Shown: positions 7,021 to 14,492, counted from the first letter of the stretch. The stretch is DNA of 17,564 bases from CAILKP01 sp038231815 (GCA_038231815.1 JBBRKQ010000082.1:1-17564), one strand, 5' to 3'. Notes: generated from the sequence alone by a model not told the origin. Translations and numbers: made by a program.

Positions 7021-7803
7021 ATGTCCATCCCGAATCATGTCAAAGCTGCCGCACTGCTCATCGTCGCCGGGCTGAGCATTGCCGCCCACGCCCAGCCTGT
7101 GCAGCTGCGCGTTACTGTACAAAATCTTGCGCCAGCCAACAGCCTGTCGTTTGCCCCGCTGCGTGTGGGCTTTAACAACGGCACCTTTGATGCATTCAAC
7201 AACGGGCAGACCCCGACGGCGCCGATCATCTCGATCGCTGAGGGCGGGAGCGGCAGCGACTGGTTCCCGGCCTTTGCCGCTGCGGATCCGACGGCGACTC
7301 TCGGCACCGTTGTTGGCATGCCAGCCGGCCCACTCCTGCCCGGTGCCACGGCTTCAACCATGTTTACGGTTGATCCATCGATTAACCGCTTCTTCACCTT
7401 CGGATCGATGGTGGTGCCCAGCAACGACCACTTCATTGGCAACGACAACCCGATGCAGTACATGCTGTTCGACGCCATGGGCCAGCTCAATATCACCACC
7501 ATCTCCCAGTTCGGGCGGCAAATCTGGGACAACGGTTCCGAGACCGAAGACCCCGCCAACGCGGCGTTCTTGGTTGGCGGTATCAACGCCAACCGCACGC
7601 CACAAAACGGTGTTGTCAACTTCAACTTTGACAGGCTGGACACCTTCAACGGTCTGACCACCGCGGCGGGGTACGTCTTCCAGCGGCAGATCGGGGCGAA
7701 CGATGAAGTGTACCGCATCTCCTTCGAGGTAATCCCAGCTCCGGGTGCGGCTGCTGTTCTTGGGCTTGGCGGACTGCTGGTCGCTCGTCGTCGTCGTCGC
7801 TAA
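7021..7803 (+). CDS. Secreted spondin-domain protein with PEP-CTERM-like sorting tail
   Basis: 260 residues. The ATG at 7021 is chosen because GAGGAG (7009-7014) lies 6 nt upstream and a clean signal peptide follows, ending AHAQ (about residue 25). The mature part has spondin N-domain features: VTVQNLAP, the PLRVGFNNGTFDAFNNG strand pair, LLPGATASTMFTVD, FFTFGSMVVPSNDHFIGNDNP and IWDNGSETEDP. It ends VIPAPGAAAVLG, a short hydrophobic helix and RRRRR, the Phycisphaerae version of the PEP-CTERM signal, normally removed by an exosortase-like enzyme. The protein is thus expected at the cell surface or in the matrix. Spondin domains in animals mediate adhesion; the bacterial role is not known. It follows the sigma/anti-sigma pair by 150 bp in the same direction and could be a target. 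Confidence 0.88.
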   Translation: MSIPNHVKAAALLIVAGLSIAAHAQPVQLRVTVQNLAPANSLSFAPLRVGFNNGTFDAFNNGQTPTAPIISIAEGGSGSDWFPAFAAADPTATLGTVVGMPAGPLLPGATASTMFTVDPSINRFFTFGSMVVPSNDHFIGNDNPMQYMLFDAMGQLNITTISQFGRQIWDNGSETEDPANAAFLVGGINANRTPQNGVVNFNFDRLDTFNGLTTAAGYVFQRQIGANDEVYRISFEVIPAPGAAAVLGLGGLLVARRRRR

Positions 7804-7831
7804 TCGCTTCACGCACTTTGATCTTCGCTTC

Positions 7832-7853
7832 AGCCCCGGCCCTTGCCGGGGCT
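7832..7853 (+). terminator. Hairpin terminator after the spondin gene
   Basis: AGCCCCGGC (7832-7840) pairs perfectly with GCCGGGGCT (7845-7853) around a CCTT loop, nine pairs starting 28 bases after the stop. The T-run is poor (GTTGTCGTG), so it may terminate weakly or protect the mRNA end. Confidence 0.6.
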
Positions 7854-8189
7854 GTTGTCGTGGGGGCAGATTGCTTATGCACGGCCCGTCAGGTTGCCCT
7901 GCGAGGAGAACGAAACGAAGGCGGTGGACACCAACTAGTCGAGGTCGGTCGGTCTCAGCGCCGCGTCGTTGTTTAAGACAGCAGACAAGTCGCGTCTGCG
8001 GGCCGAGTACAAGCTCGGCAGAGGCAGCGGTTCGCATCCCTGTCGGACCAAAGCTGGCAACAAAAGGGCCCGCCGTGGTGGTCGCAGGCCACGATTGCGC
8101 CGATCATCAGAGCGGCATAGTGTTATTTTGCCCAAGTGACCGAGTTCTGCTGCCCGCTGATCGCTGGCTTTTAGTTGCTTTAACGCACC
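7854..8189. other. Intergenic region with hairpins ahead of the transport operon
   Basis: No convincing gene. Two adjacent perfect 6-bp hairpins occur: GCAGAC (7981-7986) / GTCTGC (7994-7999), loop 7, and GCCGAG (8002-8007) / CTCGGC (8014-8019), loop 6. They are followed by GGTTCGCATCC (8029-8039). If transcribed they would lie in the leader of the downstream operon. No definite promoter is seen; the TTTTAGTTGCTTTAACG patch just before 8190 is the most AT-rich part. Confidence 0.45.
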
Positions 8190-8615
8190 ATGTTCCGCCG
8201 CATTACTCCCATCCTTAGCCTTGTCGCCCTGCTGATGCAGGTGGTGACCGGCGGGCTCCCCGCAGGGGAGTTCTGCATGGGTCGATGCGACAAGGAGCCT
8301 GCTGCCGACTCATGCTGCTGTAACGATCCGGACGAGGCTGGCGTCCGGCAAGCACGGTGCCACTGTTCTGTGGGCGATACGCCGGATACAGGCGACTGTG
8401 AACATTGCGCCGTCGTGCAGGTCCCCCAGCGAGAGACCATTGTTGCCCAGCGCATAGCGCCAGCAGCGGATCAGGATGTCATTGTCTGCGTCGAGCCCAC
8501 TGCTGCAGGGCCCGCGAGCCCAGCCGAAGCAAAGATGTGCACCCCACTCCGCCCGCGAGCGAATGAATCGCCGCCGCACCTGGGAACTCTGAACATCACG
8601 CGCCTGATCATCTAG
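8190..8615 (+). CDS. Cys-rich secreted protein of unknown function, first gene of transport operon
   Basis: 141 residues. A signal peptide (FRRITPILSLVALLMQVVTG) probably ends near GLPAG. The mature part has eleven cysteines: C29-x3-C33, a CCC triplet (42-44), C57-x-C59, C70-x2-C73 and single C100 and C117. Histidines (58 and 72) and acidic residues lie among the motifs. The spacing suggests metal binding or several disulfides. The C-terminal third is Pro/Ala/Arg-rich and looks unstructured. I do not recognise the family. It lies 104 bp ahead of the adaptor gene and runs in the same direction, so it may feed a substrate to the transporter or sense it; this is inference. No good Shine-Dalgarno precedes the ATG. 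Confidence 0.7.
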   Translation: MFRRITPILSLVALLMQVVTGGLPAGEFCMGRCDKEPAADSCCCNDPDEAGVRQARCHCSVGDTPDTGDCEHCAVVQVPQRETIVAQRIAPAADQDVIVCVEPTAAGPASPAEAKMCTPLRPRANESPPHLGTLNITRLII

Positions 8616-8663
8616 CTCGTCCACGCTCGAGTGGCGTGCTGCAGCCGTTGTGCCCAGCGCGCC

Positions 8664-8684
8664 GTGTGTTGCCGCGTGTACCCG
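8664..8684 (+). promoter_or_regulatory. Copy 1 of a repeated 20-nt upstream element
   Basis: GTGTGT then TGCCGCGTGTACCCG, 35 nt before the adaptor ATG. The same sequence with one T fewer occurs at 13172-13191, 37 nt before the lipoprotein ATG of the same operon. CGCG at 8658-8661 can pair with CGCG at 8673-8676. Function is unknown: operator, internal promoter part or mRNA element. Confidence 0.5.
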
Positions 8685-8699
8685 CGCCAGTTGCTGGCG
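8685..8699 (+). promoter_or_regulatory. Small hairpin before the adaptor gene
   Basis: CGCCAG (8685-8690) and CTGGCG (8694-8699) pair around TTG, directly after the repeated element and 20 nt before the adaptor ATG. It might affect ribosome access. The second copy of the element has no equivalent hairpin. Confidence 0.35.
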
Positions 8700-8719
8700 T
8701 GCCTGTGCGAGATGTCATC

Positions 8720-10099
8720 ATGGCCAAAGCCGAACTTTCCTCGCTGAGCCGCACCGGTGGTGCCGCGGCGGCGACCATCCAGAACACTCCCATGCCCTCG
8801 CGCCGCCTGCTTACGCGACTGGGCATTCCGTTGCTGGTGCTGCTGATCGCGTTGGGATTACTTGCCTATGCGGCTCGTGAAACCCTGCGGCCAGCGCTTG
8901 CCGTCACGACCGCGCCGGTGGTCCTGAAGGTGGGCGGCGCTTCGGGCGGGACAAACGCTGTACCGGTCGAGATTGTGCAGGCACCGGGGTGGATCGAGGC
9001 CGACCCGTACGCGGTGAGTGTTCCGTCTCTACTGGCGGGTGTGATCAAGGAGATCACGGTGCTCGAGGGTGAGCGTATCGAGAAAGGGCAGGTCGTCGCG
9101 CGCCTGATTGATGATGACGCTGTGCTGGCCCGGAGGCGTGCCGAGCTTGAGTTGGCGCGGGCTCAGGTAGCGATCGAGCAGGCCCGTGCCGCTGTGTTGG
9201 TTGAAGAGGCCAAAGTCGAGGAAGCACGCGAGCTATGGGAGCGTGTCGCGCCGCTTGCCGGGGGGCGAGCGATAAGCGAGGAGGAAGTCGCCGCCAGACG
9301 TTTGCGTTTGGCCTCTCAGCGGGCCTCTGTGGCGGTGGCAAACGCCGGGGTCAGTCGGGCCTTGGCCGAAGTTGCTGTTGCCCGTATCATGCTGGAAGAG
9401 GCCGAACTGGCTTTGTCACGGACAGAGGTAAGGGCGCCGATAGCGGGTATGGTGCTGGTGCGGTTGGTTGAGCCCGGGCAACGGCTTATGCCCGACGCCA
9501 ACAACCCGTACGCGGGTGTGGTAGTGCGGTTGTACGACCCGGCCCATCTCCAGGTGCGGGTGGATGTGCCGCTGGCGGATGCCGCCAAAGTCGCGGTAGG
9601 CGACACGGTGGAGGCCTCGACCGAAGCGCTCCCGAACCGAACCTTCAAGGGCACGATCTCGCGATTCGTACACGAGGCCAACCTTCAGAAAAACACTGTG
9701 CAGGTCAAGGTGGCCATCGCCGATCCGGCGGCGGAGCTCAAACCCGAAATGCTCACCAAAGTTCGAATCTTGACTCAGGGCCGGGCCGCGACGGCGGGGT
9801 CGGGCGGATCGCCGGCCGCATCCAGCGGGGCCGGCGGTTTGGCTGGCCCGAGCGGGCCGGTGGTTCTTGCCCCGCGTGGGGCAATTGTGGAGGTGGCAGG
9901 GACCGAGGCGTGGGCGTGGGTGGTTGACTTGCCGACCGGCTCAGCGCAGAAACGGCGGCTGAAGTTGGGCCTCATCGCCGCTGAAAGTGCTGAAGTGCTC
10001 GACGGTTTACGCCCTGGCGACCGTGTGATCCTGGACCCACCCGCCACGCTCGCTCCCGGCACGAAGGTGCGGGCCACTGAAACCACCAAGGAGCTTTGA
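8720..10099 (+). CDS. Membrane-fusion (HlyD/MacA-like) adaptor protein of an ABC exporter
   Basis: 459 residues from ATG 8720; the frame is open farther upstream but that extension looks non-coding. One N-terminal membrane span (about 33-52) anchors it in the inner membrane. The first half-lipoyl strand (VPSLLAGVIKEITVLEGERIEKGQVVARLIDD, written here in parts: VPSLLAGVIKEI, EGERIEKGQVVARL) leads into a long Ala/Glu-rich coiled-coil hairpin (about 135-235). The second half-lipoyl follows (RTEVRAPIAGMVLVRLVEPGQ), then a beta-barrel domain (about 265-350). A Gly/Ser/Ala linker (357-380) precedes the membrane-proximal domain. Such adaptors bridge an inner-membrane transporter to the outer envelope. 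The ATPase start follows its stop by 2 nt, so it belongs to the same machine. No outer-membrane channel gene is present in the window. Confidence 0.93.
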   Translation: MAKAELSSLSRTGGAAAATIQNTPMPSRRLLTRLGIPLLVLLIALGLLAYAARETLRPALAVTTAPVVLKVGGASGGTNAVPVEIVQAPGWIEADPYAVSVPSLLAGVIKEITVLEGERIEKGQVVARLIDDDAVLARRRAELELARAQVAIEQARAAVLVEEAKVEEARELWERVAPLAGGRAISEEEVAARRLRLASQRASVAVANAGVSRALAEVAVARIMLEEAELALSRTEVRAPIAGMVLVRLVEPGQRLMPDANNPYAGVVVRLYDPAHLQVRVDVPLADAAKVAVGDTVEASTEALPNRTFKGTISRFVHEANLQKNTVQVKVAIADPAAELKPEMLTKVRILTQGRAATAGSGGSPAASSGAGGLAGPSGPVVLAPRGAIVEVAGTEAWAWVVDLPTGSAQKRRLKLGLIAAESAEVLDGLRPGDRVILDPPATLAPGTKVRATETTKEL

Positions 10100-10101
10100 A
10101 C

Positions 10102-10794
10102 ATGGCCCTGATTGAATGCCGCGCTCTGACGCGGAAGTACACGCGCGGGGAGAGCATTATCACGCCGCTTGATGGGCTGGACCTTGATGTCGAGGCGGGG
10201 GACTTTCTCGCCCTCATGGGCCCCTCGGGCAGTGGTAAAACGACGCTGCTGAACCTGATCGCGGGGATCGATCGCCCCAGCGCCGGGACGCTGCGCATTG
10301 GCGGGACCGAAATCGGGACGCTCTCGCGAGGCAGACTGGCTGACTGGCGGAGCGAGTCGGTGGGCTACATCTTCCAGCTCTACAACCTCGTTCCCGTGCT
10401 CACGGCGTACGAGAACATCGAACTGCCATTGCTGCTGCACCCGCTTTCCCGCAGGCAGCGGCATGAGAAAGTGGCAACCGCCCTTGCGCTGGTGGGAATC
10501 GCTGATCGCAGTGGTCACTACCCGCGACAGCTCTCAGGCGGGCAGGAGCAACGCGTTGCCATCGCCCGCGCCATCGTCACTGATCCGGGCATTCTCGTAG
10601 CCGATGAGCCGACAGGCGACCTTGACCGCGCCTCGGCCGCGGCAATCATGGACCTGCTCAAGCAACTCAACAGTGAGCTTGGCAAGACCATTATCATGGT
10701 CACGCACGACCCTAAGAGCGCTGACCACGCCCGCCGCACGCTGCATCTGGAAAAGGGCAGACTCATCGAACAGACCACGGCCGCGGCACACTGA
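10102..10794 (+). CDS. ABC transporter ATP-binding protein, MacB/LolD type
   Basis: 230 residues from ATG 10102, with AAGGAG (10088-10093) 8 nt upstream, overlapping the end of the adaptor gene. Walker A is GPSGSGKT (40-47). The Q-loop region reads YIFQLYNLVPVLTAYENIELPL, typical of the family that powers MacB, LolCDE and FtsX-like permeases. The signature is LSGGQEQRVAIARAI, Walker B ILVADEPTGDLD, and the switch histidine sits in MVTHD, so all ATPase elements are intact. It hydrolyses ATP at the cytoplasmic face to drive the two permeases encoded next. This class works by mechanotransmission, moving periplasmic or membrane-embedded substrates rather than passing them through a classic channel. 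The substrate cannot be read from this subunit. Confidence 0.97.
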   Translation: MALIECRALTRKYTRGESIITPLDGLDLDVEAGDFLALMGPSGSGKTTLLNLIAGIDRPSAGTLRIGGTEIGTLSRGRLADWRSESVGYIFQLYNLVPVLTAYENIELPLLLHPLSRRQRHEKVATALALVGIADRSGHYPRQLSGGQEQRVAIARAIVTDPGILVADEPTGDLDRASAAAIMDLLKQLNSELGKTIIMVTHDPKSADHARRTLHLEKGRLIEQTTAAAH

Positions 10795-10821
10795 CGGCGC
10801 CTGAAGGCAGAGGAATTTCAC

Positions 10822-11973
10822 ATGCTCGGTATCAGATACATCCCGCTGCTGTTCAAACAGGTGTCCCGCCAGCGAGCCCGAACGCTGCTGACGGTGCTGG
10901 GCGTGGCGACTGCGATGTTCCTGTTCATCAGCGTGCAGGCGCTGGAGCAGGGCGTGACAGCCGCGACGGTGGCAACGGGCAAGGAGACCACGCTGGTGGT
11001 GTATCGACAGAACCGCTTTTGCCCGTTCGCCAGCCGCCTGCCGGAGTCTTACACAGCCCGCGTGGGCCGCATCGAGGGTGTGGCGTCCGTGGTTCCCATG
11101 AAAATCGTTGTGACCAATTGTGGGGCATCGCTGGATGTTGTCACCTTCCGCGGCGTGCCGAGTGAGAATTACGATGTCGTGGCGGCCAAGTTCACTTTCC
11201 TGTCCGGCTCGATGGCGGAGTGGCAGCGTCGCAGTGATGGTGCCATTCTTGGAGAGGATCTGGCCAACCGACGGCGCCTGAAGGTGGGCGACACGCTGGT
11301 GGCGGCGGGGATCACCGCGTACGTTGCGGCTGTGATCCGTTCTGATGAGGCTCAGGATCAGAACGTGGCGTATGTGGGGCTCAAGTTTCTTCAAAACGCC
11401 GCGGTGCGAGGGGGCGACGGTATTGTGACTCAGTTTAACGTGAAGGTTCATGACCCCGCCCACCTTGAACGGGTCGCCGCGGCGATTGATGAAGAGTTTC
11501 GTCATGACCCCGAGCCCACCGACACGCGCCCCGAGAAAGCGTTTGTGGCTCGGGCTGCGCATGATTTGGTGCAGATCGTGGGCTTTACGCGGTACCTGGG
11601 GTGGGCCGCGCTGGCGACGGTGCTTGCGCTGGTCTCTAATGCGATCGTCCTCTCGGTGCAGGACCGCGTCAAAGAGCACGCCATCCTCCAGACGCTGGGC
11701 TTTCGCGGAGGTCTGATTGCGCGGCTGATCATGGCCGAGGGCGTGCTGCTTGGCGTGACGGGGGGCGTGCTTGGCAGTGTTGCTGCATTTGCTGTGGTGT
11801 ACTTCGGGAAGTTCAGTTTGTCCGTCGAGGGAACCACCGTGGGGGTGCACGGCGATCCATCGCTTTTGCTGCTCGGGCTGGCGCTCTCGGCGGGGGTGGG
11901 CGTTGTTGCTGGGCTGGTCCCGGCGCTGCAGGCCTCTCGCCGCGAGATCGCGGCATCGTTCCGGGCTGTCTAG
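10822..11973 (+). CDS. ABC transporter permease 1, FtsX/MacB family
   Basis: 383 residues; AGAGGA (10809-10814) lies 7 nt before the ATG. It has the MacB-type plan: one span near the N-terminus (about 21-41), a large periplasmic domain (about 42-250), then three spans in the FtsX-like C-terminal part (YLGWAALATVLALVSNAIVL, GVTGGVLGSVAAFAVVYF, LLLGLALSAGVGVVAGLVPAL). The coupling segment after span 2 reads DRVKEHAILQTLGFRGGLI, as expected for ATPase contact. The periplasmic domain carries two cysteines, C67 in NRFCPF and C100 in VTNCGASLDVVTFRGVP, which might pair or bind a ligand. It is shorter than MacB because the ATPase is separate. It should form a heterodimer with the next permease. Confidence 0.95.
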   Translation: MLGIRYIPLLFKQVSRQRARTLLTVLGVATAMFLFISVQALEQGVTAATVATGKETTLVVYRQNRFCPFASRLPESYTARVGRIEGVASVVPMKIVVTNCGASLDVVTFRGVPSENYDVVAAKFTFLSGSMAEWQRRSDGAILGEDLANRRRLKVGDTLVAAGITAYVAAVIRSDEAQDQNVAYVGLKFLQNAAVRGGDGIVTQFNVKVHDPAHLERVAAAIDEEFRHDPEPTDTRPEKAFVARAAHDLVQIVGFTRYLGWAALATVLALVSNAIVLSVQDRVKEHAILQTLGFRGGLIARLIMAEGVLLGVTGGVLGSVAAFAVVYFGKFSLSVEGTTVGVHGDPSLLLLGLALSAGVGVVAGLVPALQASRREIAASFRAV

Positions 11974-11976
11974 ACC

Positions 11977-13155
11977 ATGAAGATCCTTCCGCTCGATTAC
12001 GCCGTCCGCAACCTTGGCCGGTCGCTGCTGCGCCTCGCTCTGAGCGTGCTGGGCAGTGCGCTTGTGGTGGTGCTCATCCTGGGCGCCGGGGGGTTCGTGC
12101 GTGGCATGAACGAGGGGCTGCGCCGGGCGGGCGATGAACGCAATGTGGTGGTGCTTGGGGTGGGCAGCGAAGAGAGCTTTGAGCGCAGCGAGATCCCCGG
12201 ATCAACGGCGGGCCTGGTGAGCGCCAGTGTGCGGGGGCTGCGTACGCGAATGGGGGTGCCATTCGTGTCGCCGGAAGTGCATGCGCAACTCTCGGTTGGG
12301 GTTGGCGGAAGCTCGGACTCAGGCCGGTTGATTCTGATCCGCGGTGTGACGGCGGCGGCCATGCTGGTGCACGGTCAGGTACAGATTGTCGAGGGTCGGC
12401 TCCCGCAGCCGGGGCAGGATGAAGTCCTCGCTGGCCGCCTCGCCCACACCAAGCTGGGCCTCTCTGCCACTGCTTTTGCGGTGGGCAGCAAGGTCCACAT
12501 CGAGGGACGCGACTGGACGGTGTCAGGGCGGCTGGCGGCTCCGCAGTCGGTGATCGACGGCGAGATTTGGATGCCGCTGCAGGACCTCAAGCAGCTCATG
12601 AAGCGAGAGACCGACTCGTGCGTGGTGGTGACGCTGGGCGACGGCCCCGGCGCTGCGGAACTGGCCGATGTGCTGGCCTTTTGCCGGCAGCGGCTTGACC
12701 TTGAGATTACGGCCATAGCGGAATCTTCTTACTACAGCCGCTTGGCGGACTTCTTTGCGCCGATCCGAACCGTGACATGGATTACTGCCGGGCTGATCGC
12801 CGTCAGCGGTCTTCTGGGTGGGCTTAACACCATGTACGCCGCCTTCGCATCCCGCGTCCGCGAGATTGGGATGCTGCAATGCCTGGGGTATCGACGGGGC
12901 GCAATTCTGCTGAGCCTGATTCAGGAGTCATGCCTGACCGCCCTGAGCGGGGCGCTGCTGGCCTGTGCCGCAGCACTGCTGCTGCTCGATGGTCTGGCCG
13001 TACAATTTTCCATGGGGACGTTTGGCCTGCGCATCGATGCCCCCGTGCTGCTGCTTGGACTGGCGGCAGGGTTGCTGCTGGGCCTGATCGGTGCGTTGCC
13101 CCCCGCGCTTCGGTGCTTGCGAATGCCCATTCCTGAATCGTTGAAGTCGATCTGA
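11977..13155 (+). CDS. ABC transporter permease 2, FtsX/MacB family
   Basis: 392 residues, starting 3 nt after permease 1 stops, so probably translated by coupling. Same plan: first span about 18-38 (LALSVLGSALVVVLILGAGGF), large periplasmic domain, then three spans (TWITAGLIAVSGLLGGLNTMY, CLTALSGALLACAAALLLL, LLLGLAAGLLLGLIGALPPAL). The motif SRVREIGMLQCLGYRRGAI after span 2 is the classic FtsX-family coupling helix. Cysteines in the periplasmic part occur in TDSCVVV and LAFCRQRL; others lie in or near the membrane. The sequence differs clearly from permease 1, fitting a LolC/LolE-like heterodimer and not a recent duplication. It ends IPESLKSI. Confidence 0.95.
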   Translation: MKILPLDYAVRNLGRSLLRLALSVLGSALVVVLILGAGGFVRGMNEGLRRAGDERNVVVLGVGSEESFERSEIPGSTAGLVSASVRGLRTRMGVPFVSPEVHAQLSVGVGGSSDSGRLILIRGVTAAAMLVHGQVQIVEGRLPQPGQDEVLAGRLAHTKLGLSATAFAVGSKVHIEGRDWTVSGRLAAPQSVIDGEIWMPLQDLKQLMKRETDSCVVVTLGDGPGAAELADVLAFCRQRLDLEITAIAESSYYSRLADFFAPIRTVTWITAGLIAVSGLLGGLNTMYAAFASRVREIGMLQCLGYRRGAILLSLIQESCLTALSGALLACAAALLLLDGLAVQFSMGTFGLRIDAPVLLLGLAAGLLLGLIGALPPALRCLRMPIPESLKSI

Positions 13156-13171
13156 TTTTGAAGACATCGCG

Positions 13172-13191
13172 GTGTGTGCCGCGTGTACCCG
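13172..13191 (+). promoter_or_regulatory. Copy 2 of a repeated 20-nt upstream element
   Basis: GTGTG then TGCCGCGTGTACCCG, 37 nt before the lipoprotein ATG at 13229. It matches 8664-8684 apart from one missing T. A hairpin CGCGG (13168-13172) / CCGCG (13179-13183) overlaps it. It lies in the 73-nt gap after permease 2 and may mark an internal promoter or RNA element. Confidence 0.5.
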
Positions 13192-13228
13192 TTTGTGTCC
13201 GGCCCGTTTCTTTGTAGGAGTTTACGCC

Positions 13229-13777
13229 ATGTGGAAGAATGCAATAACCGTTTCAATGCTTGCCATTTGCTTGGTAATTGCTGCGTGCGAGAAGAAGCCC
13301 GCTGTGCCAGCTGCGCCCGCAACGGCGGGCGCATCAGGTTCGGAATTGGCGCTGCCGTCGGGGTTCTTTCTAGCCGCAGCGCCCAAGGAGGCTGTCGAGG
13401 TCAAGGATTCCAAGCCGAAGGCAAAGGTCGGAGAAACGGTGACGATCATCGGTCGCATCGGTGGCAGCAGGGAGCCGTTCGTGGATGGACGTGCGATTTT
13501 TACGCTCGTTGACACCCGCCTCAAGGCGTGCGGCGAGGGGGCGGAGGAAGACGGATGCAAGACACCCTGGGACTACTGCTGCGAGCCGCGGAAGGAACTG
13601 ACCGCCAACATGGCAACGGTGCGAATTGTCGGGGCTGACGGCCAGCCGCTCAAGTCCGGCCTGAAGAACGTGCAAGGCCTAAAACCGCTGGCTCGCGTTA
13701 CGGTGGTTGGAACCGTGGCTGAGGCCGAGGGGGGTGTGCTGGTTGTGAATGCCAGTGGCGTGCATGTCGGTCAGTAG
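13229..13777 (+). CDS. Putative lipoprotein, OB-fold-like, with Cys cluster
   Basis: 182 residues; ATG 13229 is chosen because TAGGAG (13215-13220) lies 8 nt upstream and a lipoprotein signal follows at once, with IAAC (17-20) as lipobox and Cys20 lipidated. After a Pro/Ala/Gly-rich linker the folded part starts at about 66: VGETVTIIGRIGGSREPFV, then GRAIFTLVD, a cluster C101-x8-C110-x6-CC(117-118) within KTPWDYCCEP, and C-terminal strands ATVRIVG and LARVTVVGTVAEAEGGVLVV. The strand order and the 'GRIGG...V...VVGTV' pairing resemble small OB-fold domains. I know similar sequences as uncharacterised planctomycete proteins but no assigned function. It is probably the envelope partner of the exporter, with the cysteines binding metal or forming disulfides. 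Confidence 0.8.
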   Translation: MWKNAITVSMLAICLVIAACEKKPAVPAAPATAGASGSELALPSGFFLAAAPKEAVEVKDSKPKAKVGETVTIIGRIGGSREPFVDGRAIFTLVDTRLKACGEGAEEDGCKTPWDYCCEPRKELTANMATVRIVGADGQPLKSGLKNVQGLKPLARVTVVGTVAEAEGGVLVVNASGVHVGQ

Positions 13778-14132
13778 CGCCGGTGAAGATGGGGCGGCGA
13801 GAAGTTCGACCGGCCCTAGGCAGGCGATGGCTCCAATTGGTGCAACCTTTGGGGGCCGCCATGGGCTGCAATTTGCAGCACGGTGCGCCCCACTCTCGCC
13901 ACCGGCTTAGCATCGTACCCGATGTGTCATGGGGGATGCCGGTCCGCGGGCCACCACTCGCGGCAATTTTGCGTACTCTTGGGGAGAAGTTCTCCGGAGT
14001 GACTGTGCCAGCCCACGTCCAATAACTGCGGTATACTCGCCCCGGCTTCACGATCTCAACAACATCCCGGCAAGTTCCGGCACACCTCAGGCAACCGAGG
14101 CGATACACTCAGCGAATCGGAGTTACGACCAT
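13778..14132. other. Intergenic region with promoter-like elements for the STAS gene
   Basis: No convincing gene. It contains TATACT at 14032-14037 (possible -10, no clear -35) and two odd-centred palindromes: GCTGCAA-T-TTGCAGC (13865-13879) and GGAGAA-G-TTCTCC (13983-13995). The second lies about 37 bp upstream of the -10-like hexamer and could be an operator. No T-tailed terminator for the lipoprotein gene is seen. Confidence 0.45.
14032..14037 (+). promoter_or_regulatory. Possible -10 hexamer for the STAS gene
   Basis: TATACT differs from TATAAT at one position and stands out in GC-rich DNA 95 nt before the STAS ATG. No TTGACA-like hexamer is found at 16-18 nt spacing, so this is a weak call. 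Confidence 0.3.
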
Positions 14133-14492
14133 ATGCCCACAAGCGAAACACGTATCAGAGTCAAACGCGAAGGCGCGATCATCGAGGTGTTCTTCCGCGA
14201 CCGGAACATTCTTGATGAGGCGAACATTCAGCAAATTGAGGAGGAAATCCGCGCTTTGATCGAAGCGGAGAAAAACCCCAAGCTGCTGATTAATTTTACA
14301 GATGTTGACCATCTGTCTTCGGCCGCCCTCGGCAAGCTGATCACCATCAATAACAAGGTGCGATCGCTGACCGGGCAGTTGAAGCTGTCCAACATTGACA
14401 AGCAGATTTACGATGTGTTCCGGATCACGAAGCTGAACAAAATCTTCGATATCCACGACACATCGGAGCAGGCCCGAGCGACCTTCAAATGA
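14133..14492 (+). CDS. STAS-domain anti-anti-sigma factor (SpoIIAA/RsbV-like)
   Basis: 119 residues from ATG 14133, with GGAG (14119-14122) upstream; the open frame before it looks non-coding. A single STAS domain: first strands IRVKREGAIIEVFF, then NILDEANIQQIEEEI helix, LLINFTDV strand and LSSAALGKLITI. Ser63 of the SSAAL motif aligns with the serine that is phosphorylated in SpoIIAA, so the switch residue is present. The end reads LKLSNIDKQIYDVFRITKLNKIFDI, typical of the conserved planctomycete STAS proteins. Unphosphorylated, such proteins bind an anti-sigma kinase and free its target. The gene encoding an RsbW-like ATPase follows by about 230 bp, its likely partner. No sigma factor or PP2C phosphatase is adjacent. 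Confidence 0.92.
   Translation: MPTSETRIRVKREGAIIEVFFRDRNILDEANIQQIEEEIRALIEAEKNPKLLINFTDVDHLSSAALGKLITINNKVRSLTGQLKLSNIDKQIYDVFRITKLNKIFDIHDTSEQARATFK

Noticed and set aside
7947..8050. Possible tRNA gene
   Set aside because: Anticodon-like arm lacks U33, T-stem pairs at only 3 of 5 positions, T-loop A58 is C, no D-arm, and the acceptor pairs at only 5 of 7. Kept only as a low-interest finding.
13172..13228. N-terminal extension of the lipoprotein from a start at 13172
   Set aside because: The ATG at 13229 has a well-spaced TAGGAG and begins a proper lipoprotein signal peptide; the extension would bury it.
13865..13879. 15-bp palindrome GCTGCAATTTGCAGC
   Set aside because: About one palindrome of this size is expected by chance in a window this long; no T-tract and no second copy.
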